64,000 nucleotides of DNA. It comes from an uncultured Bacteroides sp. (GTDB taxonomy: Bacteria; Bacteroidota; Bacteroidia; Bacteroidales; Bacteroidaceae). The notes below the pieces were generated by a model. It was not told the DNA's origin. It worked only from the letters and a program-made list of their open reading frames with translations, and ran no database searches. Made by a program: the position numbers and the translations under genes. The stretch spans positions 1 through 64,000 of the forward strand of contig CALUOU010000001.1 of NCBI GenBank assembly GCA_944322335.1, read 5' to 3'. Of this stretch, positions 50,501 through 58,836 are shown piece after piece (position 1 is the first letter of the stretch; each line of letters begins with the position of its first letter).

Positions 50501-52990
50501 TTAGTCTTCCTGGTATTTCTTTTTCTTCTTTTTGCCATCTGACTCGTGGCCATAACCATAGCCGTAACCGTAGCCGTAGCCATACTTTTTCCCATAGCCG
50601 TAGCCGCCATATTTCTTGCCATATCCGTATCCGTAGTTGTTTTTCCGCTTGCTCATGTCTATGGAGTTGATGACAGTGGCGAGTTTGGGGAATTTCTTTT
50701 GGTCTCTCAGGACATTGATGTAGGCATAGGCAGCTTTGGGGGTGACATCTGCGCGGCAGACATAGACACACAGGTCAGCCACACGGCCGATGATGGCCGT
50801 ATCGGTCACCATGCCGATGGGGGCTGTGTCGAGAATGATGTAATCGTATACCTTCTTCAGCTGCTCGATGGCTTGATCCAATACGTCTCTTGCCACCAGT
50901 TCTGTAGGATTGGGAGGAGGTGTTCCGCCCGGCAGGATGTCCAGGTTCTTGCTCAGGTCGCTGTGCTGGATCATGTCGAAGAGGTTGACATGCTCAGGAT
51001 CGCTCAGGTAATTGGTGATGCCTTCCGCTCTCCGGCTGATGTTAAACACCTTGTTCAGACCCGGCTTGCGGATGTCCATACCCATGATGATGACTTTCTT
51101 GCCCATGAAAGCCAGACTGACAGCCGTGTTGCCGGCGATGAAAGACTTGCCTTCGCCCGGCTGGCTGGAGGTGAACAGGATCACTTTCTCGTCTTTGCCC
51201 AGCATGAACAGCAGGTTGGTGCGTAAGGCGCGGAAGATCTCTTCCATCATTTCGTTCTTATTTTCCTTCACCACGATGGCTCCTCCCTCTTTCGGTTTGA
51301 CTCCCAATGGAATTTCTCCCAATACGGGGACATCGGTGATACGGTCTACGTCTTCCCGGTTTTCGATTTTGTATTTCAGCAAATCCTGCAGGTAAATGAT
51401 GCCCACCGGAATGCCCAAGCCTAAGATGAGGGCGGCCAGCATGTATATTTTCTTTCTGGGTGCCACCGGATATTTGTCGGCCAGAGGCTCTTCGATGATG
51501 CGGCCGTTGTTGGCGGTAGCCGCCAGAGTGATGGCGTTTTCTTCCCGTTTCTGCAGCAGCATGATGTAGAGAGTCGCTTTGATCTCCTGTTGGCGGGAGA
51601 TGGTCAGGAATTCCTTTTCCTGTACGGGTGCGCTGCTGATGCGTCCTTCAAATTTGCGCGCTTGCCGGTTGAGGTCATCCCTGGTGATCTGCAGTCCTTT
51701 CAGCACGCTCGATACGGTGGTGATCACGGTGTGGCGCATGGCCTCGATGCCCGTGTTCATGTTGACCACAGCCGGGTTGTTCTCAGAGGAAGTGCGCAAC
51801 AGCCGTTTCCGTTCGATCAGCATTGTGTTGTATTGGTCGATGACAGATGTCAGGTTGTTGTCTGTATATCCTACGTTGGCGGGCAATACTTCGTTCCTGT
51901 TTGCAGGATCGTTGATGTAGTCTTGCAGGTATGTCACCAGCTGGATTTGGGTAGCGTTTTCCATCCGTTGCTGTTCATATTTGGAGTTCTCTTCCAAGGC
52001 TATCTGCACATCGCTCTTCAGGTCGGTTATGCCTGCCCGTTGTTTGTAGGTAGCCAGTTCGCTTTCGGTAGTTCCCAGCTCTTGGTTGATGATTCCGATG
52101 CGTTCCTCGATGAATTCGGCGCTCTTTTGAGCCACTTCGTTCTTTTCATCGTTGGTGTCTTGGTTATAGAAGTCTACCAAGCAATTGATATAGTCAATGC
52201 CTAATTGCTTGTTTTTGGTCTGCAGACTCATCAAGGCGATGGTTGTAGTTTTGGAAGCAGGCTCGATGGAGATGTTTTCCACATAGCTGCTGGCTACAGC
52301 GGTGGGGCTGTTGACGTAAGCCACTAAGTGGATGTCTTCTTCGATGGGGTGGATGGTGTCGTTGAGGATCGAGTCATTGGGCAGGAAGCTGAACACGCCT
52401 ACAGGAGTGGGGAATACGGCAGGAATCTGGTCGAAGGTTTGTTCGATGCTTTCCTCTTCTTCTTCCAAGGTGTATTCAACTTGTACGTTCAGTTTGCCGT
52501 CCAGTGTATAGTTGATGTCCAGTTTGGCGCCGGCTTCCAGCTTTTCAGCCTCTTCTGGAGTGATATAGACATTGATGGGCGAGTTTTTATACAGCGGCGT
52601 GTTATAGCCGAAGAACCGTTTTTCCCCTACGCTGATGTAGAGTTTCAGCTTGTTTACCACTCTTCGTGCTAATGTGCGCGATTTGAGAATCTCCACTTCG
52701 TTGTCGAAGTTGTTAGTCATAGAAAACATGCCCAAGTCCTGTACCGCAGCCAATGGGCTTGAGGTATTGGTGTTGCGGCTGTCGTCCTCTTTGATCAAGA
52801 CAGCTGAGCTGACATTGTACACAGGTGCCTGATAGCGCAGATAGATAAAACACGCGATCAAGCATATAACCACGCTGGCTACAAACCATGGCCAGTAGAT
52901 GAAATACTTGAAGAAAAGCGCGTAGAGGTTGATGCTCTCTTCTGTGTTCTGGTTTTGTTGGCCGTTATCCAAGTTTTGTTCGTCTAACAT
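50501..52990 (-). CDS. wzc: polysaccharide co-polymerase/tyrosine autokinase (Wzc-like)
   Basis: An 829-residue inner-membrane protein that controls chain length and export of an exopolysaccharide or capsule. Two membrane helices (about 30-50 and 525-545) enclose a Wzz-type periplasmic domain with long coiled coils. The C-terminal BY-kinase has Walker A SSQPGEGKS (near 610), Walker A' IMGMDIRKPG and Walker B YIILDTAP. The tail is a tyrosine cluster of about twelve YG repeats after residue 775, the autophosphorylation region, followed by a lysine run. It follows the Wza-like gene by 12 bases. No glycosyltransferases, flippase or polymerase are nearby, so the sugar genes must lie elsewhere. Confidence 0.93.
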   Translation of the reverse strand: MLDEQNLDNGQQNQNTEESINLYALFFKYFIYWPWFVASVVICLIACFIYLRYQAPVYNVSSAVLIKEDDSRNTNTSSPLAAVQDLGMFSMTNNFDNEVEILKSRTLARRVVNKLKLYISVGEKRFFGYNTPLYKNSPINVYITPEEAEKLEAGAKLDINYTLDGKLNVQVEYTLEEEEESIEQTFDQIPAVFPTPVGVFSFLPNDSILNDTIHPIEEDIHLVAYVNSPTAVASSYVENISIEPASKTTTIALMSLQTKNKQLGIDYINCLVDFYNQDTNDEKNEVAQKSAEFIEERIGIINQELGTTESELATYKQRAGITDLKSDVQIALEENSKYEQQRMENATQIQLVTYLQDYINDPANRNEVLPANVGYTDNNLTSVIDQYNTMLIERKRLLRTSSENNPAVVNMNTGIEAMRHTVITTVSSVLKGLQITRDDLNRQARKFEGRISSAPVQEKEFLTISRQQEIKATLYIMLLQKREENAITLAATANNGRIIEEPLADKYPVAPRKKIYMLAALILGLGIPVGIIYLQDLLKYKIENREDVDRITDVPVLGEIPLGVKPKEGGAIVVKENKNEMMEEIFRALRTNLLFMLGKDEKVILFTSSQPGEGKSFIAGNTAVSLAFMGKKVIIMGMDIRKPGLNKVFNISRRAEGITNYLSDPEHVNLFDMIQHSDLSKNLDILPGGTPPPNPTELVARDVLDQAIEQLKKVYDYIILDTAPIGMVTDTAIIGRVADLCVYVCRADVTPKAAYAYINVLRDQKKFPKLATVINSIDMSKRKNNYGYGYGKKYGGYGYGKKYGYGYGYGYGYGHESDGKKKKKKYQED

Positions 52991-53002
52991 GCTTTTTTTC
53001 TT

Positions 53003-53800
53003 TTACTGTACGATATTAACAATTAAACTGGCTAAAGATACTAAGATGGAGGTGGCGCTGATCCAAATGGACGTGCTGCTGCCGATGTCTGAGTTGCGGG
53101 CTTTGGTCTTGTTGGGGCTTACGTAGATGATGTCATTCTGACGGAGGTAATAGTAAGGAGAGAGAACCAGATCGGAACGGTTCAGGTCGATGGTGATGAT
53201 TTCCCGTTTGCCAGTGATCTCTTCGCGTACCAGTTTCACGTTGTCGCGCACACCGTAGACTGTCATGTCACCTGCCATGGCCAGTGCCTGCAGGATGTTG
53301 ACTTTCTCGTTGCTGACCGTGAATGTGCCGGGTCGCGCCACTTCTCCCAAGACCGAAATCTGATAGTTGGCCATGCGGACTGTGACAATGGGGACTTCTT
53401 TCAGGTAGGGGCGCAAACTGTCGCGGATCAGATCTTCTGCCTGGTTCTTGGTCAGGCCGACCACCTTCAGCCTGCCGATGATCGGGAAGTCGATCTCGCC
53501 TTTGTTGCTCACCAAGTATTGTTGCAGGGTAGGTTGCGTAGTTGTATTGATATTGGCCAAAGCCGTATTGATGGGAGTCTGTACCGTTAAGTTGAAGGGG
53601 GCGGACGCTTGAGGGTCACTTGTGTTGACAGTGATGCTTAACAAATCCTTAGGCATGATTTTTGCGTCATACAGCGAGAGCGTATCTGCATATTGGTTTA
53701 CAATTTCCGGATTCTGCAGATAAGGGATGTCCTTATAAGAGGTACAACTTGCCAGTACCCCACTGATAGCTAATGCTATTAGAAGTCGGTTGAGTCTCAT
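53003..53800 (-). CDS. wza: polysaccharide export outer-membrane lipoprotein (Wza-like)
   Basis: A 265-residue lipoprotein (LASC, cysteine 19). It has a Poly_export domain (KIMPKDLLSITVNTSDP near 48-64, EIDFPIIGRLKVVGLTKNQ near 100-120) and an SLBB domain (VLGEVARPGTFTVSNEK near 150). The C-terminal hydrophobic helix (about 242-263) replaces the amphipathic pore helix of E. coli Wza. It is shorter than Wza (about 380 residues), as is usual in Bacteroidota. It works with the adjoining Wzc. Confidence 0.92.
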   Translation of the reverse strand: MRLNRLLIALAISGVLASCTSYKDIPYLQNPEIVNQYADTLSLYDAKIMPKDLLSITVNTSDPQASAPFNLTVQTPINTALANINTTTQPTLQQYLVSNKGEIDFPIIGRLKVVGLTKNQAEDLIRDSLRPYLKEVPIVTVRMANYQISVLGEVARPGTFTVSNEKVNILQALAMAGDMTVYGVRDNVKLVREEITGKREIITIDLNRSDLVLSPYYYLRQNDIIYVSPNKTKARNSDIGSSTSIWISATSILVSLASLIVNIVQ

Positions 53801-53846
53801 TGTTGCAGTGTTTTCTATGTTTTCTACATTAAAATTATCTTATTTG

Positions 53847-54278
53847 TTATTTTCCAAACAGTCTGGCGAAGAAGCCTTTGGGTTGCATCGGCGTATCTTC
53901 TTCCTCGTAGCGGCGCATCAAGTCTTCATAGCTGAGCTTGTGGGTGACCATTTCATAGATGGTTCCCCAGTCCGGAAGTCCTCCCAAATTACGGTCGTCT
54001 ATAAAGAGATCCGCTTTGAGCTTGCGGGAGAAGTGGTTGTTGGAGTCTTTTTCCTCTTCAGGGTAATCTCTGTTGACTGCATAGAATTCCAGTCCCCGTT
54101 CCCGGCAGAAGTCGATGGCTTCCTCCAAGAGTTTGCCTTCCCTTACGCTCCACAAAATCAGTTTGTGGCGTTCCGCACTTAATTTCTTCAAAGTCTCGAT
54201 GGCGAATGGTTTTTCACGCCCGATGGCGGGATACCGATGTTCAACAATGGTGCCATCAAAATCTACTGCTATGACCAT
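53847..54278 (-). CDS. small HAD-superfamily hydrolase
   Basis: A 143-residue HAD-fold protein with motif I VDFDGTIVEH (near 5), motif II LILWSVREG near 40 and the acidic motif LFIDDRNLGG near 91. A cap domain is absent. Similar small proteins in Bacteroides (a BT0820-like group, from memory) are phosphatases of unknown substrate. It is the first gene before wza and wzc, with 46 bases between it and wza, so it probably belongs to the same transcript and may act on a sugar phosphate or on phosphotyrosine. That role is inferred from location only. Confidence 0.8.
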   Translation of the reverse strand: MVIAVDFDGTIVEHRYPAIGREKPFAIETLKKLSAERHKLILWSVREGKLLEEAIDFCRERGLEFYAVNRDYPEEEKDSNNHFSRKLKADLFIDDRNLGGLPDWGTIYEMVTHKLSYEDLMRRYEEEDTPMQPKGFFARLFGK

Positions 54279-54322
54279 GGTTCTTTTTTTTTCTGCTTTA
54301 AATTTGGTTTAACATGGAAACA

Positions 54323-54409
54323 TCAGACTCTCAGAAGTGCTGGCGCTCCTTTCCCTCTAGTTTCTCTTTGTTCCATCAGTATTATAACGGGTAACAGCAT
54401 TCTTTTCAT
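54323..54409 (-). CDS. possible 28-residue leader peptide
   Basis: The frame starts just after a terminator-like hairpin in the long leader of the HAD-wza-wzc operon and encodes MKRMLLPVIILMEQRETRGK plus GAPALLRV. It is too short to judge by composition. It may be a leader peptide whose translation affects read-through, or chance. Confidence 0.25.
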   Translation of the reverse strand: MKRMLLPVIILMEQRETRGKGAPALLRV

Positions 54410-54522
54410 TGGTTGAAAAAGAGCGTTCCGCTCGTCTCTGTTAATCGTTATATCAGTGATAGATAATTAGATAGGTGTGTTTTGCAAGCTCCTTGTGCCT
54501 CCAAATGCCTATATAATCGCCA

Positions 54523-54554
54523 CAAAGATATAGTTGTTTTTTGAAAAGCCCAAA
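54523..54554 (-). promoter_or_regulatory. promoter of the HAD-wza-wzc operon
   Basis: Perfect -33 TTTG (54551-54554) and -7 TATCTTTG (54523-54530) on the minus strand, 20 bases apart. It sits about 245 bases before the first gene. Confidence 0.7.
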
Positions 54555-54666
54555 ATGTTTAATAAAAATATTTCTAAAGTTTATTTATCAAGCTATTAAT
54601 AGTTTATGACTGGATGTTTTATAAATCGAGACATATCAGTCGAAACAGGAACTCCGAAAAGAGGCG

Positions 54667-55548
54667 TTATGGCAAGGTCAGTCGCATCAGTTCCTCTAAA
54701 GTTCCGTTGAATACATTGAGGTCTACAGAGCCTTTGATGCCGGGGACTTTACCCACATCTGTGTGTTGCCAGAAATGCCATGTTCCTTTGTAACGCACAG
54801 AATCCACATAATAGTGTGCGATCCAGTAGGGATAGGTGTTGAATATGGAGTCGCTCAGATAGCGTTCTTTAAATTTGTAGGAGGTGTAGAGGATGGGCTT
54901 GACACCATAGTGGTTTTCGACCGCTTCCAGCCATGTCCGGACACCGCGTCTCAGCTCTTCGGGAGAGCTTTTGCCTAAGGTCTCTACGTCCAGCACCGGG
55001 GGCAGATCACCTTGGCTCAGCTGCACTTTGCTGATAAAGAAAGCTGCTTGTTTGCGGCTGTCTGTTTGCGGGATGAAGTAGTGATAAGCTCCCCGGATGA
55101 ATCCATACCGTTGGGCAGTGGTGAAGTTTTGCTCAAACCGGTTGTCCTCGTAGTTTCCGCCTTCTGTGGCTTTCATGAAGATGAAATGGATGGGAAAATC
55201 CGTCTTCTTGCATGGAAGCAGCTTGTCCCAGTCGATGTTCCCTTGGTAGTGTGATATGTCGATGCCGTGTATCTGGTAGTTATAAGGCATGCACACTCCG
55301 TAGCCTTTCTGTCCGTAACAGGGTTTCCATCGGTAGGCGTATGGGCGGATGTAAAACCAGTAAAAACCGGCAGCGAACATGACAATGATGAGAACTGTGA
55401 TCCCATAGCGTATCCATGCAGGCATGGGACGGCTTGCCGCTTTCTTTGGGGAAGTGGAAGTGGTGGAACGGCGGCGTTTGGGGGCGTTGCTTTTGGCTGA
55501 AGGTTTACGGTGTGCTGCTGTGCTGGTGCTTTTTTTACTGATAGGCAT
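54667..55548 (-). CDS. GH25-family lysozyme, membrane anchored
   Basis: A 293-residue protein. A basic, Ser/Thr-rich cytoplasmic tail (1-43, many K and R) is followed by one transmembrane helix (about 47-66) and a GH25 muramidase domain. HGIDISHYQGNIDW near 94 and PPVLDVETLG near 184 hold the conserved aspartates and glutamate. HFWQHTDVGKVPGIKGSVDLN lies near 258. It would cut peptidoglycan in the periplasm while tethered to the inner membrane. The long disordered basic N terminus is unusual for a lysozyme. It lies between the EPS operon and pfp. Confidence 0.88.
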   Translation of the reverse strand: MPISKKSTSTAAHRKPSAKSNAPKRRRSTTSTSPKKAASRPMPAWIRYGITVLIIVMFAAGFYWFYIRPYAYRWKPCYGQKGYGVCMPYNYQIHGIDISHYQGNIDWDKLLPCKKTDFPIHFIFMKATEGGNYEDNRFEQNFTTAQRYGFIRGAYHYFIPQTDSRKQAAFFISKVQLSQGDLPPVLDVETLGKSSPEELRRGVRTWLEAVENHYGVKPILYTSYKFKERYLSDSIFNTYPYWIAHYYVDSVRYKGTWHFWQHTDVGKVPGIKGSVDLNVFNGTLEELMRLTLP

Positions 55549-55587
55549 GCAGTTAGTTCGTTTGATAGGAGCAAGTGGCGTTTTTGC

Positions 55588-55634
55588 AAAAGAGTTAAGC
55601 CGGCGGTCAGAATCCGTATCGGCTTAACTCTTTT
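55588..55634. terminator. terminator of pfp
   Basis: Perfect 15-bp stem AAAAGAGTTAAGCCG / CGGCTTAACTCTTTT with a 17-base loop, 44 bases past the pfp stop codon (minus strand). It could also work on the plus strand, where T6 follows. Confidence 0.8.
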
Positions 55635-55677
55635 TTGGGGGTGTTTAAATATGGCAGTCTACCAATTTTCCCGATTC

Positions 55678-57327
55678 TTATTTGCTTTGGTTTTCCAGTT
55701 GCAAAGTCTTGGTCGGTTGGTCGCAGACTTCAGTCGGGCCGAAATATTGGATAGGACCTGGGTATACGTATTCTGTTTCCTTTGCCCAGAGATCACGTTG
55801 GGCGGCGAATGCTTGGAAGGGTGCTCCATCCAGTTTGACCAGTGCTTTCTGGATAACCGGTTTCATTTCGCCATGGCGGCGCTCCATGTTCATCATCATG
55901 GTGATAGGCACACCGCCTGCAATCCATTCTTCAGCGGGAGCGGTTGTGTTGCGTACGGATGACATGTAGCCGGTCTTGCCGTTGGCGATCAGTGCGGCTG
56001 CTGTGTATCCCAGTGAGTAGCAGTAGTCTGCATCGAAGTTTGAAGGAGCTGCGCAACGTCCTTCGTAGCCGAAGAAGTGGTGCTGGGCGGCGAACTTGCC
56101 TACGAACTTGCCTTCTTTTTTCCAAGCGGCCAGTTTCTTGCTTACCATTTCGGACAACAGTTTTTCAGTCTCAATCAACGATACCTGTACGTTTCCGTGC
56201 GGGTCGCGGTCCAGCGTCAGCTGATGTGCCACACCTTCGGGCAGGCTGGCGTAGATGGCAGCGTTTTCAGGAGTCAGTTTGCTGATGATGTAGTCGCGCT
56301 GAGCCGATTTCTCAACCTTAGCGAACTCGTCAGCATGAGCGGCCAGGAAGTCGTTCAGTTCTGCAATCAGACGTTTCATGGCAGGAATGAATTCGATCAA
56401 TCCTTCTGGAATCAAGACGGTGCCATAGTTGTTCCCTTTGGCGGCACGGTCTGCCACAGCCTGGGCAATGTAGGTAACGATGTCGTCCAGAGACATGTTT
56501 TTGGCTTCCACTTCTTCGGAGATGATGCAGACATTGGGTTGTGTCTGCAAAGCGCATTCCAATGCGATGTGAGAAGCGGAACGGCCCATCAGTTTGATGA
56601 AGTGCCAGTATTTGCGTGAGGAGTTGCAGTCCCGTTGGATGTTTCCGATCATTTCCGAATAAGTCTTGCAGGCTGTATCGAAGCCGAACGAAGTCTCGAT
56701 CATTTCGTTCTTTAAATCGCCGTCGATGGTCTTGGGACAGCCGATGACTTGAACGCCGTAGTTTTTGGCTGCATAATATTCGGCCAAGACGCAGGCATTG
56801 GTGTTGGAGTCGTCGCCGCCGATGATAACCAGCGCTTTGATGTTCAGCTCTTTCAGAATTTCATATCCTTTTTCAAACTGCTCGACTTTCTCCAATTTGG
56901 TACGTCCGGAGCCGATGATGTCGAAACCGCCTGTATTGCGGTATTCATCGATGATGTCGGCTGTCAGCTCCATGTAGTTGTGGTCTACCAGACCGCCAGG
57001 CCCCAGAATGAAGCCATAGAGTCTGCTGTCTTTATTCAGCTTTTTGATGCCGTCAAACAAGCCGGAAATCACGTTGTGTCCGCCAGGAGCCTGACCGCCC
57101 GACAAGATAACGCCTACGTTAAAAGCCGGGAAGCTGGCGGTTTCGTCAGTGGCTTCAAATGTAATCAAAGGCATTCCATACGTGTTGGGAAATAATTTCT
57201 GGATGTCTTCCTGGTTGGCTACAGATTCTGTAGCTGCGCCGGCCACAATTTTTGTATTGCCTTTCAGCGCTTTCGGAAGTTTGGGCTGATAAGCGGCCCT
57301 CGCAATTTGCAGTGCACTTTTAGTCAT
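55678..57327 (-). CDS. pfp: pyrophosphate-dependent phosphofructokinase (long form)
   Basis: A 549-residue enzyme that interconverts fructose 6-phosphate and fructose 1,6-bisphosphate using pyrophosphate. The nucleotide loop reads GGDDSNT (near 171), with aspartate in place of the glycine of ATP enzymes. [10 protein letters not shown] (near 200) has the catalytic aspartate and MGRSASH lies near 245. The length matches the plant-beta-like long PFPs. The reaction is reversible, so it can serve glycolysis or gluconeogenesis and saves ATP. Together with pfkA at 36090 the cell has both types. Confidence 0.94.
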   Translation of the reverse strand: MTKSALQIARAAYQPKLPKALKGNTKIVAGAATESVANQEDIQKLFPNTYGMPLITFEATDETASFPAFNVGVILSGGQAPGGHNVISGLFDGIKKLNKDSRLYGFILGPGGLVDHNYMELTADIIDEYRNTGGFDIIGSGRTKLEKVEQFEKGYEILKELNIKALVIIGGDDSNTNACVLAEYYAAKNYGVQVIGCPKTIDGDLKNEMIETSFGFDTACKTYSEMIGNIQRDCNSSRKYWHFIKLMGRSASHIALECALQTQPNVCIISEEVEAKNMSLDDIVTYIAQAVADRAAKGNNYGTVLIPEGLIEFIPAMKRLIAELNDFLAAHADEFAKVEKSAQRDYIISKLTPENAAIYASLPEGVAHQLTLDRDPHGNVQVSLIETEKLLSEMVSKKLAAWKKEGKFVGKFAAQHHFFGYEGRCAAPSNFDADYCYSLGYTAAALIANGKTGYMSSVRNTTAPAEEWIAGGVPITMMMNMERRHGEMKPVIQKALVKLDGAPFQAFAAQRDLWAKETEYVYPGPIQYFGPTEVCDQPTKTLQLENQSK

Positions 57328-57441
57328 TTTCGATTTATATTTAAAGGGTGAATAAAGTCTTTACCTTTCTATAGCGATGCAAATTTCGTATTTTTCCAGA
57401 AAACTTCCTCATGATTTATCATTTTTTATTTTTTTAATCGC

Positions 57442-58836
57442 TTATTCTTTCTTTGTTTCGGGTTGTTGCCAGCCTCCTCCCAAGGCTTTATAGAGGTTTA
57501 CCAGTGTCAGTTGCTTGTCCCGTATGGCATTGCTCAGGCCGATTTGCGCGTCTAAGTACACACGCTGCGCGTCCAGCAAGTCCATATAGCCGATGACTCC
57601 GTTGACATATTGTAGCTGAGCCAGTTCCATGGTACTTTTGGAGGATTGTTCCAGACTGAGTCTGCTTTCGTAGATGTCTTTCACCTTGTTGAATTCGGCA
57701 ATGGCATTATAAGCGTCCTTGAAAGCGCTCAGGACGGCTTTCTCATAGGCATACGTGGCACGTTCGAAGGCTGCCCGTTTGGCTTTCAGTCTGGCCCTGT
57801 TTTTTCCCATGGCAAAGATAGGCTGAGTCAGCAAGCCGGTAATGAGGTAGTGGGGGGAAGCCAGAAGGCGCGGAATCTCATCGTTTTCGGTACCTAAGGT
57901 GGCTGTCAGCCGGATTTGTGGAAACATGCCTGTCAGTGCGGCTCCTACTTCTGCATTGGCTGCGATCAGCTCTTGTTCAGCTTGCCGCACGTCCGGACGG
58001 CGTTCCAATAAGGTGGAAGGCAGACCTACCGGTAGGGTTTCGGGCAACCGGACATCTTCGTGCAGGGTCGAACGTGGAATGCGGTGTGGGTATTCGCCGG
58101 TCAGGAAGGCCAGCTCATTTTCTTTTAGTGTGACTTGGTTTTCCAAGTCAGGCACCAAAGTGGCCGTTCGTTCCAATTCCACTTGAGCCTGTCGGTAGGG
58201 TACCTCCGAAGTCAGGCCGCCCTCATAACGCAGTTGTGTCAGGTGGAGGCTTTCACGGCGGGCGTTCACGGTTTGTTTGACAATGGATAGTTCATTGTCT
58301 AATGCTACCAGCTCGAAATAAGTTTGGGCGACCTCGGCAATCAGGCTCATGCGCACGGCTCGTTGGTTTTCGATGGAGGCCATAAATTCAGCCGCGCTGG
58401 CATCGCGCGTCCAGCGCAGGTTCCCCCATAAGTCGAGTTCCCAGCTGGCTGTTGCCTTCAAGTCGTATTGGTCATCGGGATCATAATTGTTTCCGCCATA
58501 GTTTTCACCCTCTTGTTCTCCGTAAACACGCAGGCCGAATTCGGGAAACATGTTGGCGAAATCAATGCGTTTCATAGCAGCCAGCTCTTTGACACGGGCA
58601 CCGGCCATGAGCATATCCTTGTTATATTCCAGCGCACGGCTGATCAGGTTGCGCAGGATGCTGTCGGTGTAGACCATCTGCCATTCCTCATCGGCAAAGC
58701 TGACACTGTCTTGTTCCAAGGCCAAACTGTCGGGCAGATTCAGGTTGGGGCGGACATAGCTTTTCCCGATCTTGCAAGAAGCCAGGAGAAGGATGCTTAA
58801 CAATAACAGGGTGTATATTTTATAAATTCTTATCAT
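57442..58836 (-). CDS. RND efflux outer-membrane lipoprotein (OprM/NodT family)
   Basis: A 464-residue lipoprotein (LLASC, cysteine 21) with two outer-membrane efflux repeats. The family signature YVRPNLNLPDSL follows the lipobox. The later segments are LPETLPVGLPSTLLERRPDV (near 270) and REAEQ-like helices. It forms the outer duct of the tripartite pump with the RND and adaptor proteins. Its start lies 17 bases inside the end of the RND gene, which indicates coupled translation. Confidence 0.92.
   Translation of the reverse strand: MIRIYKIYTLLLLSILLLASCKIGKSYVRPNLNLPDSLALEQDSVSFADEEWQMVYTDSILRNLISRALEYNKDMLMAGARVKELAAMKRIDFANMFPEFGLRVYGEQEGENYGGNNYDPDDQYDLKATASWELDLWGNLRWTRDASAAEFMASIENQRAVRMSLIAEVAQTYFELVALDNELSIVKQTVNARRESLHLTQLRYEGGLTSEVPYRQAQVELERTATLVPDLENQVTLKENELAFLTGEYPHRIPRSTLHEDVRLPETLPVGLPSTLLERRPDVRQAEQELIAANAEVGAALTGMFPQIRLTATLGTENDEIPRLLASPHYLITGLLTQPIFAMGKNRARLKAKRAAFERATYAYEKAVLSAFKDAYNAIAEFNKVKDIYESRLSLEQSSKSTMELAQLQYVNGVIGYMDLLDAQRVYLDAQIGLSNAIRDKQLTLVNLYKALGGGWQQPETKKE

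Larger units (their letters stand above)
54279..54666. other. long leader region of the HAD-wza-wzc operon
   Basis: Transcription from the promoter at 54523-54554 would give a leader of about 240 bases. It contains a short GAGCG-GAA-CGCTC hairpin followed by T5 (near 54417-54434, minus strand) and a 28-codon frame. The remainder downstream of the GH25 gene is AT-rich with nothing seen. Confidence 0.5.
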
